A DNA stretch of 64,000 nucleotides from VAZQ01 sp963712565. GTDB taxonomy: Bacteria; Pseudomonadota; Alphaproteobacteria; Rhizobiales; Xanthobacteraceae. The DNA lies in the NCBI GenBank assembly GCA_963712565.1, contig CAVQIP010000018.1, positions 1 to 64,000 on the forward strand, in the 5' to 3' direction. Shown here piece after piece: positions 19,934 to 29,456 of this stretch. The position numbers and the translations under genes are program-made. The notes below the pieces were generated by a model, which was not told where the DNA came from, searched no databases, and worked only from the letters and a program-made list of their open reading frames with translations. How positions within the stretch are numbered: the first letter of the stretch is position 1; the number at the start of each line of letters is the position of its first letter.

Positions 19934-20635
19934 ATGCCGACCATCGCTCTCGTCGACGACGATCGCAACATCCTGACCTCGGTCTCGATCGCACTCGAGG
20001 CCGAAGGCTACCGCATCATGACCTATACCGACGGCGCTTCGGCGCTCGACGGCTTCAAGACCTCGCCGCCCGATCTCGCCATTCTCGATATCAAGATGCC
20101 GCGCATGGACGGCATGGAGACCTTGCGGCGGCTGCGCCAGAAGTCCGACATGCCGGTGATCTTCCTCACCTCCAAGGACGAGGAGATCGACGAACTGTTC
20201 GGCCTCAAAATGGGCGCCGACGATTTCATCCGCAAACCGTTCTCGCAGCGCCTCCTGGTCGAGCGCGTCAAGGCGATCCTGCGCCGTTCGGCGCCGAAGG
20301 ACGGCACCGCACCGAAGGAAACCGATGCCGCCAAGGTGCTCGAGCGCGGCCTGTTGCGCATGGATCCCGAGCGTCATACCTGCACCTGGAAGAACGAGCC
20401 GGTGACGCTCACCGTCACCGAGTTCCTGATCCTGCAGGCGCTGGCGAGCCGGCCCGGCGTGGTCAAGAGTCGCAACGCGCTGATGGATGCGGCCTACGAC
20501 GACCAGGTCTATGTCGATGACCGCACCATCGACAGCCACATCAAGCGCCTGCGCAAGAAGTTCAAGGGGACCGACGACGACTTCGACATGATCGAAACGC
20601 TCTATGGCGTCGGCTATCGGTTCAAGGAGATGTGA
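19934..20635 (+). CDS. chvI: Two-component response regulator ChvI
   Basis: The 233-residue OmpR-type regulator has a receiver domain with D8-D10 acidic pocket, phospho-acceptor D52 (LAILDIKMPRMDG) and K in FIRKPF, then a winged-helix domain ending HIKRLRKKFKG..FDMIETLYGVGYRFKEM. The near-exact C-terminal wording is that of rhizobial ChvI, which with ChvG controls envelope, acid and symbiosis functions. The ATG at 19934 was chosen over in-frame upstream codons because the receiver domain starts right after it. The stop overlaps the proposed chvG start region. Confidence 0.93.
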   Translation: MPTIALVDDDRNILTSVSIALEAEGYRIMTYTDGASALDGFKTSPPDLAILDIKMPRMDGMETLRRLRQKSDMPVIFLTSKDEEIDELFGLKMGADDFIRKPFSQRLLVERVKAILRRSAPKDGTAPKETDAAKVLERGLLRMDPERHTCTWKNEPVTLTVTEFLILQALASRPGVVKSRNALMDAAYDDQVYVDDRTIDSHIKRLRKKFKGTDDDFDMIETLYGVGYRFKEM

Positions 20636-22535
20636 CGCCAAGCGATTTGACAGCAGGAGCTTGGTGCCGCAATCCGACGGGGCTCTATCGCCTGACATTG
20701 GCACAGCGAAGCCTTGAGTGGGGGCGCGCAACCGGCAGACCGACCGTGCTCAATCGAACGCCGGAAAGTTTCAAGACCGACGTCCAGCCGGAACGGCCCG
20801 ACGAAGGCGCGCCGGCGCTCGCCAGAGGCCGGCCGCGGCGGATCGCCGACCTGTTGAGCCAGAGCTGGCACCTCTTCGTCCGCATCAGCTTTTCCAGCCT
20901 CACCCGGCGCATCATCTTTCTCAACGTCACCGGCCTGCTCGCGCTGGTCATCGGAATTCTCTATCTCTCGCAGTTCCGCGCCGGGCTGATCGACGCGCGC
21001 ATCCAGAGCTTGCTGGTGCAAGGCGAGATCATCGCCGGCGCCATCGCGGCCTCGGCGACGGTGGAGACCGATACCATCACCATCGATCCCGAGCGCCTGC
21101 TGCGAGCTGCAGGCCGGCGAGAGCTACGGGCCTTCCGAGGAGGCGCTGTCCGGGCTCGAATTCCCGATCAATCCTGAGCGCGTCGCCCCGGTGCTGCGGC
21201 GTCTGGTGTCGCCGACCAACACGCGCGCGCGCATCTACGACCGCGACGGCGTCCTCATTCTCGACAGCCGCAATCTCTACGACGTGCTGCGCTTCGACCT
21301 GCCGCCGCCGACGCAGAAGCCCGGCGTTCTCGAACGCGCCTATGTCGCCATTCGCACCTGGTTCAGCCGCGGCACGCTGCCGCTCTACCGCGAGCTCGGA
21401 CCGCAGAACGGCAAGAGCTACGACGAGGTCGGCAACGCGTTGCAGGGTTTCAAGTCGAGCATGGTGCGCATCAACGAGCGCGGCGAGGTGATCGTCTCGG
21501 TCGCGGTGCCGGTGCAGCGCTTCCGCGCGGTGCGCGGCGCCCTCATGCTGTCGACGCAAGGCGCCGACATCGACAACATGGTGGGAGCCGAGCGGCTCGC
21601 CATCTTCAAGGTGTTCCTGATCGCCGCCGGCGTCATGGTGCTGCTGTCGTTCCTGCTCGCGGGAACCATCGCCGGCCCGGTGCGTCGGCTCGCCGAAAGC
21701 GCCCAACTGGTGCGGCGGCGCATCCGCTCGCGGGTGGAGATCCCGGATCTGAGCCACCGGCGCGACGAGATCGGGCACCTGTCGGGGTCGCTGCGCGACA
21801 TGACCGACGCGCTCTACAGCCGCATCGAGGCGATCGAGAGTTTCGCCGCCGACGTGGCGCACGAGCTCAAGAACCCGCTCACCTCGCTGCGCTCGGCGGT
21901 CGAGACGCTGCCGCTCGCCAGGAGCGACGAAAGCCGCGGCCGCCTGCTCGCGGTCATCCAGCACGACGTGACGCGGCTCGACCGGCTGATCTCCGACATT
22001 TCGGACGCCAGCCGGCTCGACGCCGAGATGCAGCGGCACGAGGCGCAACCGGTCAACCTGGCGCAGCTTCTCACCACCGTCGTCAGCGTGGCCAACGAAC
22101 GCCACGACGACGGCGTGACCGTGAACCTGAAGTTCGAAGGCGGCCGGCCCGTCGCCTTCACGGTGCTCGGGCAACGATTTCCGGCTCGGACAGGTGATCG
22201 ACAACCTGATCGACAATGCCCGCTCGTTCTCGCCCGCGGGCGGCAGCGTGCGCGTCACCTGTCGGCGACTGAAGACCGAGGTCGAGATCATCGTCGACGA
22301 CGACGGCCCGGGCGTGCCCGCGGAAGCGGTGGAGAAGGTGTTCGAGCGCTTCTATACCCATCGGCCGCATCAGGCCTTCGGCCAGAATTCCGGCCTCGGG
22401 CTTTCCATCTCCAAGCACATCATCGAGGCCCATGACGGCCGCATCTGGGTGGAAAACCGCCAGGATGTCGCGGCCGCGGACCAGACCGTCGTGGTGCTCG
22501 GCGCGCGCTTCATCATGCGGCTGCCGGCGATGTGA
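20632..22535 (+). CDS. chvG: Sensor histidine kinase ChvG, with two frame breaks
   Basis: Partner of ChvI. The first part (frame of 20632) carries the first membrane helix (IIFLNVTGLLALVIGILYL) and the family sequence LIDARIQSLLVQGEIIAGAI. Near 21,105 one extra base breaks the frame; the next part has the periplasmic sensor, second helix, HAMP and H-box FAADVAHELKNPLTSL. Near 22,175 a second extra base (GGG for GG in VLGN) breaks it again; the rest has the N-box VIDNLIDNARSFS, DDDGPGVP and GLGLSISKHIIEAHDG. The span is two bases over a multiple of three. With both corrected the protein is full length, so errors are likelier than loss. The exact start is uncertain. Confidence 0.85.
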
Positions 22536-22996
22536 TGGCGGCGGAAACTCCGACCGTGCACGCTTCGGCGGTGCTGGCCGGCGCGCGCGCCGTGCTCATC
22601 CGCGGACCGGCGGGGGCGGGCAAATCACAGCTTGCGCTCGCGCTCATTCGGGCGGCGCAAACCGGCTTGCTGCGGTTCGCTCGCCTGGTGGGAGACGATC
22701 GCGTTCACCTCGAACCGTGGCACGGGCGCTTGCTGGTGCGGCCGGCGGCGGCGCTGGCCGGATTGATCGAAGTGCGCGGGCTCGGCATCCGCCGGCTGGA
22801 GCACGAGCCGGCGGCGGTGGTCGGCTTGGTGGTCGATCTCGCGGCGCCGGATGCCGAACGGCTGCCGGCGGCCAGTTCGACGGCGATCGCCGGCGTCAGC
22901 CTGCCGCGACTTGCGGTCGCGGCCGGAGCCGAGGCCTTCGCCCCGGTCCTCGCCGCCCTACAGCTGCCGGCGGCCGACATTAAACCTCGGTCATGA
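22535..22996 (+). CDS. hprK: HPr kinase/phosphorylase, short form
   Basis: This ~153-residue protein is the short alphaproteobacterial form consisting of the catalytic domain only. The Walker A motif is GPAGAGKSQLALAL near residues 24-37 and LVGDDRVHLEP provides the following acidic pair. It phosphorylates the regulatory Ser of HPr, here S65 in the HPr encoded downstream. Two adjacent Met codons (22532, 22535) overlap the chvG end. It continues the chvI-chvG-hprK-EIIA-HPr set. Confidence 0.9.
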   Translation: MAAETPTVHASAVLAGARAVLIRGPAGAGKSQLALALIRAAQTGLLRFARLVGDDRVHLEPWHGRLLVRPAAALAGLIEVRGLGIRRLEHEPAAVVGLVVDLAAPDAERLPAASSTAIAGVSLPRLAVAAGAEAFAPVLAALQLPAADIKPRS

Positions 22997-23209
22997 TCCT
23001 TGCGGCGAAGCCCGGCGGCACAGAAGTAACCGGCGCGCGGCCGGTCATCGCCGCCAACTGCCAGGGTCATGCGGCGCCGAAAGGGCGCCCTTTACCGCGA
23101 TGCAACAACACCCCCAAATCGCTGGAAAGGCCCTTGCGTGCGGGCTTCGGATGGTCATGATGGGCCCCCTTTCGTGCGGTGCAACCGGGACGCGCCGGCG
23201 GGGAATTCG

Positions 23210-23611
23210 ATGATCGGTCTGGTTCTCGTGACGCACGGGCGGCTCGCCGTCGAGTTCCGCTCGGCCCTGGAGCACGTGGTCGGGCCGCAGAAGCAGATCG
23301 AGGCGGTGACGATCGGACCCGACGACGACGTGGAGCAGCGCCGCAAGGACATCATCGAGGCGGTCAAACGCGTTGACAGCGGCGAAGGGGTAGCCATCCT
23401 CACCGACATGTTCGGAGGCACCCCGTCCAACCTCGCCATCTCGGTGATGGGGCGCCCGAAGGTCGAGGTCCTCGCCGGCATCAATCTTCCGATGCTGGTG
23501 AAGCTCGCCAAGGTGCGGGACGAATGCCCGTTGACCGAGGCGGTAGCGGCTGCCCAGGATTCCGGTCGCAAATACATCACCATCGCCAGCCGCGTTCTGA
23601 ACGGCAAATGA
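23210..23611 (+). CDS. PTS system mannose-type EIIA protein
   Basis: The 133-residue protein begins MIGLVLVTHGRLAVEF, where the His in VTHG is the phosphorylation site of EIIA-Man-type proteins. ILTDMFGGTPSNLA is the second family signature. No EIIB/EIIC sugar permease is nearby, so it belongs to the regulatory PTS of rhizobia, which acts through ChvG and metabolism rather than sugar uptake. GGGGAA precedes the ATG at 23210. Its stop overlaps the HPr start (ATGA). Confidence 0.92.
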   Translation: MIGLVLVTHGRLAVEFRSALEHVVGPQKQIEAVTIGPDDDVEQRRKDIIEAVKRVDSGEGVAILTDMFGGTPSNLAISVMGRPKVEVLAGINLPMLVKLAKVRDECPLTEAVAAAQDSGRKYITIASRVLNGK

Positions 23612-23934
23612 GCGAGCCTGCCGGCGTGACCGAATCCTCCGCGACGCATCGATCGGACGGGGCGCCGATCATGCGCGAGCTCGAAATTTGCAACAAGAAG
23701 GGGCTGCACGCGCGCGCGTCCGCCAAGTTCGTGCAGACGGTGGAAAAATTCGACGCCGAGGTAACGGTGCGGCGCGGCCACGAGATCGTCGGCGGCACCT
23801 CGATCATGGGCCTGATGATGCTGGCCGCCGGGCCCGGCACGACGATCACGGTCGAGGCGAGCGGCCCGCAGGCGGCCGAGGTGATCGACGCGCTGGCGGC
23901 GCTCGTGAGCGGGCGGTTCACGGAAGAGGAATAG
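23608..23934 (+). CDS. HPr phosphocarrier protein
   Basis: HPr of the phosphotransferase system, 108 residues, with an N-terminal extension of ~20 residues relative to the minimal form. The active His is H34 in KGLHARASAKFV, and the HprK target is S65 in GGTSIMGLMML, 31 residues later as in classical HPr (15/46). The ATG at 23608 overlaps the EIIA stop. Enzyme I (ptsP) is not in this stretch. The convergent gene downstream is the uracil-DNA glycosylase. Confidence 0.94.
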   Translation: MSEPAGVTESSATHRSDGAPIMRELEICNKKGLHARASAKFVQTVEKFDAEVTVRRGHEIVGGTSIMGLMMLAAGPGTTITVEASGPQAAEVIDALAALVSGRFTEEE

Positions 23935-23976
23935 CGCAGGATCGCCGCTGGCGCGGCGCGGGCGCGCGACGCGCGG

Positions 23977-24615
23977 TCAAGCCCCCTCGTTGGCCAAGAT
24001 TTTGGCGACCGGGCGCAGGTCGGCGACGAAATTGTGGTACTCGCGTTCCTTGTCCGCCTCGTCCTGGATGCGCAGCAGGAACGACGGGTGGATGGTGACG
24101 AAAGCGGTGGTGCCGTCGTCCAGATGTAACGTGCGTCCGCGCAGCTTGGTGATGGTGACCGGACGGCCGAACAGACTTCGTGCGGCGGTGGCCCCGAGCG
24201 CAACAATGGCCGCCGGCTTGACGATTGCCCGTTCGAGATCGAGCCAGATCTTGCAGCGCTCGATTTCGTAGGCGTTCGGACGCTTGTGCAGGCGCCGCTT
24301 GCCGCGCATCTCGTGCTTGAAATGCTTGACCGCGTTGGTGACGAACACCTCCACGCGCGGGATTCCCGCCTCCGCCAGCGCCTGATCCAGCACGCGCCCG
24401 GCGGGTCCGACGAACGGCTTGCCGCTGAGATCCTCCTTGTCGCCGGGCTGCTCGCCCACCAGCATGACATGCGCGTGCTTGCGCCCCTCGCCCGGCACCG
24501 CTTGCGTGGCGTGCTTGTAGAGCGGGCAGCGCGTGCACGCGTTCTCGGCCTCGGCAAGCTCGCGCAACGATCCGATCGCTGGCGCATCGAGGTCGAGCTG
24601 CGTGTTCTCGGGCAT
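23977..24615 (-). CDS. udgX: UdgX-type uracil-DNA glycosylase
   Basis: This 212-residue family-4-like UDG has the uracil pocket GEQPGDKEDLSGKPFVGPAGR and the C-terminal TIHPSFLLR. Iron-sulfur ligand Cys candidates include C27, C30 and C121. It also carries the insertion KRRLHKRPN, the loop that defines UdgX; its His (H110) corresponds by position to the residue that becomes covalently joined to the abasic sugar after uracil release in Mycobacterium smegmatis UdgX. That makes it a suicide-type, single-turnover glycosylase, possibly tied to mutagenic or stress DNA repair. It is convergent with HPr and divergent from ahcY. Confidence 0.88.
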   Translation of the reverse strand: MPENTQLDLDAPAIGSLRELAEAENACTRCPLYKHATQAVPGEGRKHAHVMLVGEQPGDKEDLSGKPFVGPAGRVLDQALAEAGIPRVEVFVTNAVKHFKHEMRGKRRLHKRPNAYEIERCKIWLDLERAIVKPAAIVALGATAARSLFGRPVTITKLRGRTLHLDDGTTAFVTIHPSFLLRIQDEADKEREYHNFVADLRPVAKILANEGA

Positions 24616-24708
24616 CCGGGCGATCCGACGGGTTTTCTCGATCCCTACCGCATCAACGCCTACGCGCTTGCGCAGTTCGCCGCGACGCGGGCGGATCGTT
24701 CCGGAGAC

Positions 24709-24724
24709 ATAAAGAAATCTTTAT
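24709..24724. promoter_or_regulatory. Candidate operator upstream of ahcY
   Basis: ATAAAGA and TCTTTAT form a perfect 7-bp inverted repeat with a two-base AA spacer about 100 bases before the ahcY start, between divergent udgX and ahcY. An AT-rich palindrome in GC-rich DNA is distinctive. ArsR-type SahR-like regulators of the S-adenosylhomocysteine cycle bind palindromes in front of ahcY in proteobacteria; assigning this site to such a regulator is inference. Confidence 0.5.
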
Positions 24725-24731
24725 ATCGTCG

Positions 24732-24760
24732 TTGCAGGCGGCGGCGGCCCCTGCTATAGC
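24732..24760 (+). promoter_or_regulatory. Candidate sigma-70-type promoter of ahcY
   Basis: TTGCAG (24732-24737) and TATAGC (24755-24760) are 17 bases apart and precede ahcY by about 60 bases. The palindrome at 24709-24724 ends just upstream of the -35 box, a position suited to control of this promoter. The match is moderate (four of six in each box). Confidence 0.4.
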
Positions 24761-24820
24761 CACGGCCGAAACGGCGCGCCGCCTGGCGCGTCCGCATCTC
24801 CCAGCCATTCAAGGACCGTC

Positions 24821-26262
24821 ATGACAGCTGCATCGAAAGCCGCCAAGAGCGCTGCTCCCGCCAAGCCGGCCGCCGACTACGTGGTCAAGGACATCGGCCT
24901 TGCCGATTGGGGCCGCAAGGAAATCGCCATCGCCGAGACCGAGATGCCCGGCCTGATGGCGACGCGCGAGGAATACGGCCCGGAGCAGCCGTTGCGCGGG
25001 GCGCGCATCTGCGGCTCGTTGCACATGACCATCCAGACGGCAGTGCTGATCGAGACGCTCAAGGCGCTCGGCGCCGACGTGCGCTGGGCGTCGTGCAACA
25101 TCTATTCGACCCAGGATCACGCCGCGGCGGCCGTGGCGGCGGCGGCACCCCGGTGTTCGCCGTCAAGGGCGAGACGCTGAAGGACTATTGGGACTATCAG
25201 CACCGCATCTTCGAATGGAGCGACGGCGGCATGCCCAACATGATGCTCGACGACGGCGGCGACGCCACGCTCTTGATCCACCTCGGCTTGCGGGCCGAAC
25301 AGGGCGAAACCGGCCTGATCAGCAAGCCGGCGAACGAGGAAGAGGAAATCCTGTTCGCGGCCATCAAGCAGCGGCTCAAGGACAAGCCCGGCTGGTACAG
25401 GAAGAACGCCGAGGCCATCCGCGGCGTGACCGAGGAGACCACGACCGGCGTGCATCGGCTCTACGACATGCAGAAGAAGGGCACGCTGCTATGGCCGGCG
25501 ATCAACGTCAACGACAGCGTGACCAAGTCGAAATTCGACAATCTCTACGGTTGCCGGGAATCGCTGGTCGACGGCATTCGCCGCGGCACCGACGTGATGA
25601 TGGCGGGCAAGGTGGCCATGGTCGCGGGCTTCGGCGACGTCGGCAAGGGCTCGGCGGCGTCGCTGCGGCAGGCCGGCTGCCGCGTGCTGGTCTCAGAGAT
25701 CGATCCGATCTGCGCGCTGCAGGCGGCGATGGAGGGCTACGAGGTCACCACCATGGAGGACGCCGCCCCGCGCGCCGATATTTTCGTCACCGCGACCGGC
25801 AACCTCGACGTCATCACCATCGACCACATGCGCAAGATGAAGGACCGCGCGATCGTCGCCAATATCGGCCACTTCGACAGCGAGATCCAGGTGTCCGCGC
25901 TGCGGAACCTGAAATGGCACAACGTCAAGCCGCAGGTCGACGAGATCGAATTCCCCGACGGCAAGCGCATCATCCTGCTGTCGGAGGGACGTCTGGTGAA
26001 CCTCGGCAACGCCATGGGCCATCCGAGCTTCGTGATGTCCTCCTCGTTCACCAACCAGACGCTGGCGCAGATCGAGTTGTGGAGCAATCCGAAGAAATAT
26101 GAGAAGAAGGTCTACACCCTGCCCAAGCATCTCGACGAGAAGGTGGCGCGGCTGCACCTCGCCAAGATCGGCGCCAAACTGACGAAAATGTCGGACAAAC
26201 AGGCAACCTATATCGGCGTACCCACCGATGGCCCATACAAGCCGGATCATTACCGGTATTGA
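24821..26262 (+). CDS. ahcY: Adenosylhomocysteinase, with one frame break near 25,140
   Basis: AhcY hydrolyses S-adenosylhomocysteine to adenosine and homocysteine. The first part (MTAASKAAKS..DYVVKDIGLADWGRKEIAIAE) runs to WASCNIYSTQDHAAAAVAAA. One G appears missing at about 25,139 (GGCGGCGGCACC for GGCGGCGGGCACC); after it the protein continues GTPVFAVKGETLKDYWDYQH through the NAD site GFGDVGKGSA to the C-terminal KPDHYRY, which is the invariant family ending. Corrected length is about 480 residues. Loss of this enzyme would be severe, so I treat the break as a sequencing error. An adenosine deaminase gene follows, which could consume the adenosine product. Confidence 0.92.
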
Positions 26263-26367
26263 GTATCGATGAGCGTTCGTGGGCGGGGCAAAAACCGGTT
26301 CGCCGCGGACGATGCAGGAGCGTAATTCCAACCTTCGGCGCGCCGATGCAGCGCAGCGGGGGAGGCC

Positions 26368-27858
26368 TTGCGACGCCGGACCGTTCTTGCCGCCATCGTC
26401 GCCGTCGTTGCACTGGCGGCCTTCGTCGTCATCCTGCGCGTCGCCGTGGTCGCGGGCGATTTCGACACGGTAGTCACCGCCGCCAGGTTTGAAGCGGCGC
26501 GCAACGACCATAGCGAGCTGCGCGCCTTGCTCGGCCGCATGCCGAAGGGCGGCGACCTGCACACCCATCTGTCCGGCGCCGTCTACGCCGAACGCTTCAT
26601 TGCCTGGGCCGCGCAGCAGCATCTGTGCGCGAACCTTGCGAACGCGTTGCTGGCGAAGTCGAATTGCGAGTGGCCGGACGAGGTGCCCGTCGCCGACGCC
26701 ATGCGGGATCAGAAGCTTTATGACCGCTTGGTCAACGCATTTTCGACGCGGGCGTTCCTGCCGACTCGGGCGCTGCCGAGCGGCCACGACGAATTCTTCG
26801 CGACTTTCGGCAAATTCGGCGCCGCCTCCACCCCGAATTTCGTCGACATGACGATCGACCAGCTCAAGGAATACGACAGCGAGAATGTGCAATACGCCGA
26901 GTTCATGACGTCGTTCTCGTGCTGGAACGATCGCCCTAAGTTCATTGCGGCGATGGCCGGGCAGAACGACGATGCCGGCCGGCTCGCGGCGCTGCGGGCG
27001 AACGGCCTCGACGATTGCGCAGCGGCGCAACGCCACGAGCTCACGGCTGCAATCGGCAAGATCCGAAACGAATTGGCATGCGACCCACAGCGCGCGCGAC
27101 CGGGTTGCCGGGTGACGTTCCGCTACATCGCACAGGTCTCCCGCAACAGTCCTCCCGATGACGTCTTCCTGCAAACCGCCCTCGCGGCGGCGCTGATCCG
27201 CGCCGAGCCGCAGGTGGTCGCACTCAATTTCGTTCAGCCGGAGGACGACTTGATTGCGCGTCGTGACTATACCCGCCACATGCAGATCATCGCCTTCCTC
27301 GCCAACGACGTGCCGGTCACGCTGCATGCCGGCGAGCTCTGGCTCGGTCTGGTTCCGCCGACGGACCTCACCTTTCATATCCGCCAGGCCGTCGAGATCG
27401 CCCATGCGCGCCGCATCGGCCACGGCGTCACGCTCGCCTTCGAAGACGACATGGAAGGCCTGCTCGCAGAGATGCGTGCCCGGCCGGTCGCAGTCGAGAT
27501 CAACCTGACCAGCAACGACATCATCCTGGGCGTACGCGGCGAGGACCATCCGCTGCCGACCTATCTCGCGGCCGGCGTTCCGGTCGTGCTCTCGAGCGAC
27601 GATGCCGGCGTGTCCCGCATCAGTCTCAGCAACGAATATTTCCGGGCGGCGCGCGATTACGGCCTCGGTTACCGGGCGCTGAAGGCGATCGCCCGCAACG
27701 CATTGGTTCACTCTTTCCTCGACGAGGAGCAAAAACGCGACGAGCTGGAGCGGTTCGATCGCGCCTGCGTCCAATTCGAGCGGTCAGTGGCCAGTCGGCA
27801 ATCGCCGCGGCAAAACGTCGTCGCGCTGATCAAGGCCGCGGTCGCTCCGCTGCCGTGA
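26368..27858 (+). CDS. Membrane-anchored or exported adenosine deaminase family protein
   Basis: A TTG start at 26368 behind GGGGGAGG gives 496 residues. A strong N-terminal hydrophobic segment (VLAAIVAVVALAAFVVILRVAVV) acts as signal anchor. The amidohydrolase core has the metal HxH in MPKGGDLHTHLSGA, VTLHAGELWL, RIGHGVTLA and LSSDDAGV, in the order of adenosine deaminase and ADGF-type enzymes. An insertion between ~75 and 170 contains two Cys. Its length and extracytoplasmic location resemble secreted ADGF-like deaminases more than the cytosolic ~340-residue Add. It lies about 105 bases after ahcY on the same strand, so salvage of adenosine is a plausible link. Confidence 0.85.
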   Translation: MRRRTVLAAIVAVVALAAFVVILRVAVVAGDFDTVVTAARFEAARNDHSELRALLGRMPKGGDLHTHLSGAVYAERFIAWAAQQHLCANLANALLAKSNCEWPDEVPVADAMRDQKLYDRLVNAFSTRAFLPTRALPSGHDEFFATFGKFGAASTPNFVDMTIDQLKEYDSENVQYAEFMTSFSCWNDRPKFIAAMAGQNDDAGRLAALRANGLDDCAAAQRHELTAAIGKIRNELACDPQRARPGCRVTFRYIAQVSRNSPPDDVFLQTALAAALIRAEPQVVALNFVQPEDDLIARRDYTRHMQIIAFLANDVPVTLHAGELWLGLVPPTDLTFHIRQAVEIAHARRIGHGVTLAFEDDMEGLLAEMRARPVAVEINLTSNDIILGVRGEDHPLPTYLAAGVPVVLSSDDAGVSRISLSNEYFRAARDYGLGYRALKAIARNALVHSFLDEEQKRDELERFDRACVQFERSVASRQSPRQNVVALIKAAVAPLP

Positions 27859-27881
27859 GCTGCTGGCTTTGGCTTTGGCCG

Positions 27882-29456
27882 CTACGGCGATTTGTCCAAC
27901 TGCCGTGGCGGAATGGTGATAATCAGGTAGCGCGCGGGCTTGCCGTCAAGGCCCAGAAAGCGGCGCGCGACCTCGATTTCCATCCGCTTGCCGGCAGGAA
28001 AGCGGTCCGCGATCGAGTTTGCGGCGTTCACGCACCAGGCCGCGTTCGGCAGCGAGCGCGGTTGCAGCGGGCAGAACAATACGATGCCGTCGCGGCCGAT
28101 GCGCTCGTCCATCGCGTGCAGGTCGAGCGTATCGAGCAGGTGCGCCGCGAGCGGATGGCTGGGCATATAGAACGAGACGCCGTCGGTGAATTCCTCCAGG
28201 CCGGCGAACACCTGCAACGGCCGGCCGGCGGTTTCGCGCCATAGTCGTTCGATCGGTTCCACCACCAGCGAGGAATGAGCGGCACCGGCAGGCGGCCCGC
28301 CGCGATGAATGGCGAAGGCGATGGCCGGGGCGATCGCGATCATGACGAACGGAAACACCGCCGCCAGCGTGACGATGCCGATGGCGTCGCGGCGGCTGAT
28401 GGCGACGAGCGGCGAGGACAACAGCATCACCGGCAGCAGCGTCCAGGCCGACATCGACCAGAGCGACACCAATTGGACGCCGGCGAGCGGCGCGATCACC
28501 GCCGGCGCCAGCAGCACCGCCCAGAACGCGGCGGCCGCGAGCCGGCGCTCGGGCGACGCCGGCCACGCCATGTCCTTGACGGCCGCGCGGTCCGGCCGCG
28601 CGGCGGCCACGACAATGACGAGCGGGATCGCGACATAGGCGAGGCTGCCGCCGAGATAGCCCAGCGCGTCGCCGATGGCGGCGGCGAACGAGCCGGTCGC
28701 GTGGATGGCGACGGCGTAGGAAAACGGCACAAAATCGTTCGCGATCAGCCAGGCCGCATGGGGAGCGAACGCCAGCGCTCCCACCGCGATCGTCACCCAA
28801 GGCGCAGGCGAGCGGAAATAGGCCGCGCGCCTGCCGTCGACGAGCGCCGCGATGCCGAGCCCCAGCAGCAGGAACACCGACCAGTATTTGCCGTACATGG
28901 CCGCCGCCGCGCCCGCCCCGGCGAGCGCCGCGTCGAGCAGGCGGCGGGTCTCGAACGAGCGCAGGAACCACAGCGTCGTCGCCGCCCACACCGGCATCAG
29001 CACCGTATTCACGTTGAACTTGAGCGCGTGGAAATTGAAGAACGGCACCAACGTGAGCAGGGCGAGCCCCACCACGCGCTTGTCGCCGTCGAGAAAGCGC
29101 GCGGCGAGCCGCCAAGCAATCCACAACGCAAGGCCGGCATTCGCCATCGCGAGCAGGTAGTAGGCCCAGTCGGTGGTGGGAAAGACGGAGAACCAGGCCC
29201 GCACGATCACCATTGTGAGCGGCGGGTGCTTGGGGTAGCCCAGCGCCAACTCGCGCGCGAGCACGAACTGCTCGGACATGTCGACATGGATGTCCTGGCT
29301 GCCCTTGGCGATGACGCCGTACAGCGTCCAGAGCGCCACATAGCCGAGGAGGACCGCGGCCGCCGTGCGCTCCCGCCGCGCGGGGTCGGTGAGGGCATCG
29401 AGGAGCCGCTCGATGAGCGCGGGACCGCGGCGGCCGGCGTCCGTTCTGGCCGACAT
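27882..29456 (-). CDS. Glycosyltransferase family 39-type membrane protein
   Basis: The 524-residue protein has roughly ten to twelve predicted membrane segments. The N-terminal loop contains DIHVDMSEQFVLARELALGYPKHPPL, an acidic motif followed by the P-K-H-P-P segment seen in PMT/ArnT-like enzymes that use polyprenyl-phosphate sugars, and YYLLAMANAGLALWIAWRLA follows. The C-terminal ~170 residues form a periplasmic domain. It probably adds a sugar to a lipid or protein at the outer face of the inner membrane; donor and acceptor are not readable. It converges with the adenosine deaminase gene. Confidence 0.8.
   Translation of the reverse strand: MSARTDAGRRGPALIERLLDALTDPARRERTAAAVLLGYVALWTLYGVIAKGSQDIHVDMSEQFVLARELALGYPKHPPLTMVIVRAWFSVFPTTDWAYYLLAMANAGLALWIAWRLAARFLDGDKRVVGLALLTLVPFFNFHALKFNVNTVLMPVWAATTLWFLRSFETRRLLDAALAGAGAAAAMYGKYWSVFLLLGLGIAALVDGRRAAYFRSPAPWVTIAVGALAFAPHAAWLIANDFVPFSYAVAIHATGSFAAAIGDALGYLGGSLAYVAIPLVIVVAAARPDRAAVKDMAWPASPERRLAAAAFWAVLLAPAVIAPLAGVQLVSLWSMSAWTLLPVMLLSSPLVAISRRDAIGIVTLAAVFPFVMIAIAPAIAFAIHRGGPPAGAAHSSLVVEPIERLWRETAGRPLQVFAGLEEFTDGVSFYMPSHPLAAHLLDTLDLHAMDERIGRDGIVLFCPLQPRSLPNAAWCVNAANSIADRFPAGKRMEIEVARRFLGLDGKPARYLIITIPPRQLDKSP

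Noticed and set aside
24690..24820. Possible SAH or SAM riboswitch before ahcY
   Set aside because: The leader after the candidate promoter is too short and shows no conserved riboswitch core that I can recognise; the palindromic protein-binding site explains the signal better.
25693..27774. Long minus-strand frame of 693 residues across ahcY and the deaminase
   Set aside because: It spans two genes in antisense and has only composition-driven residues.
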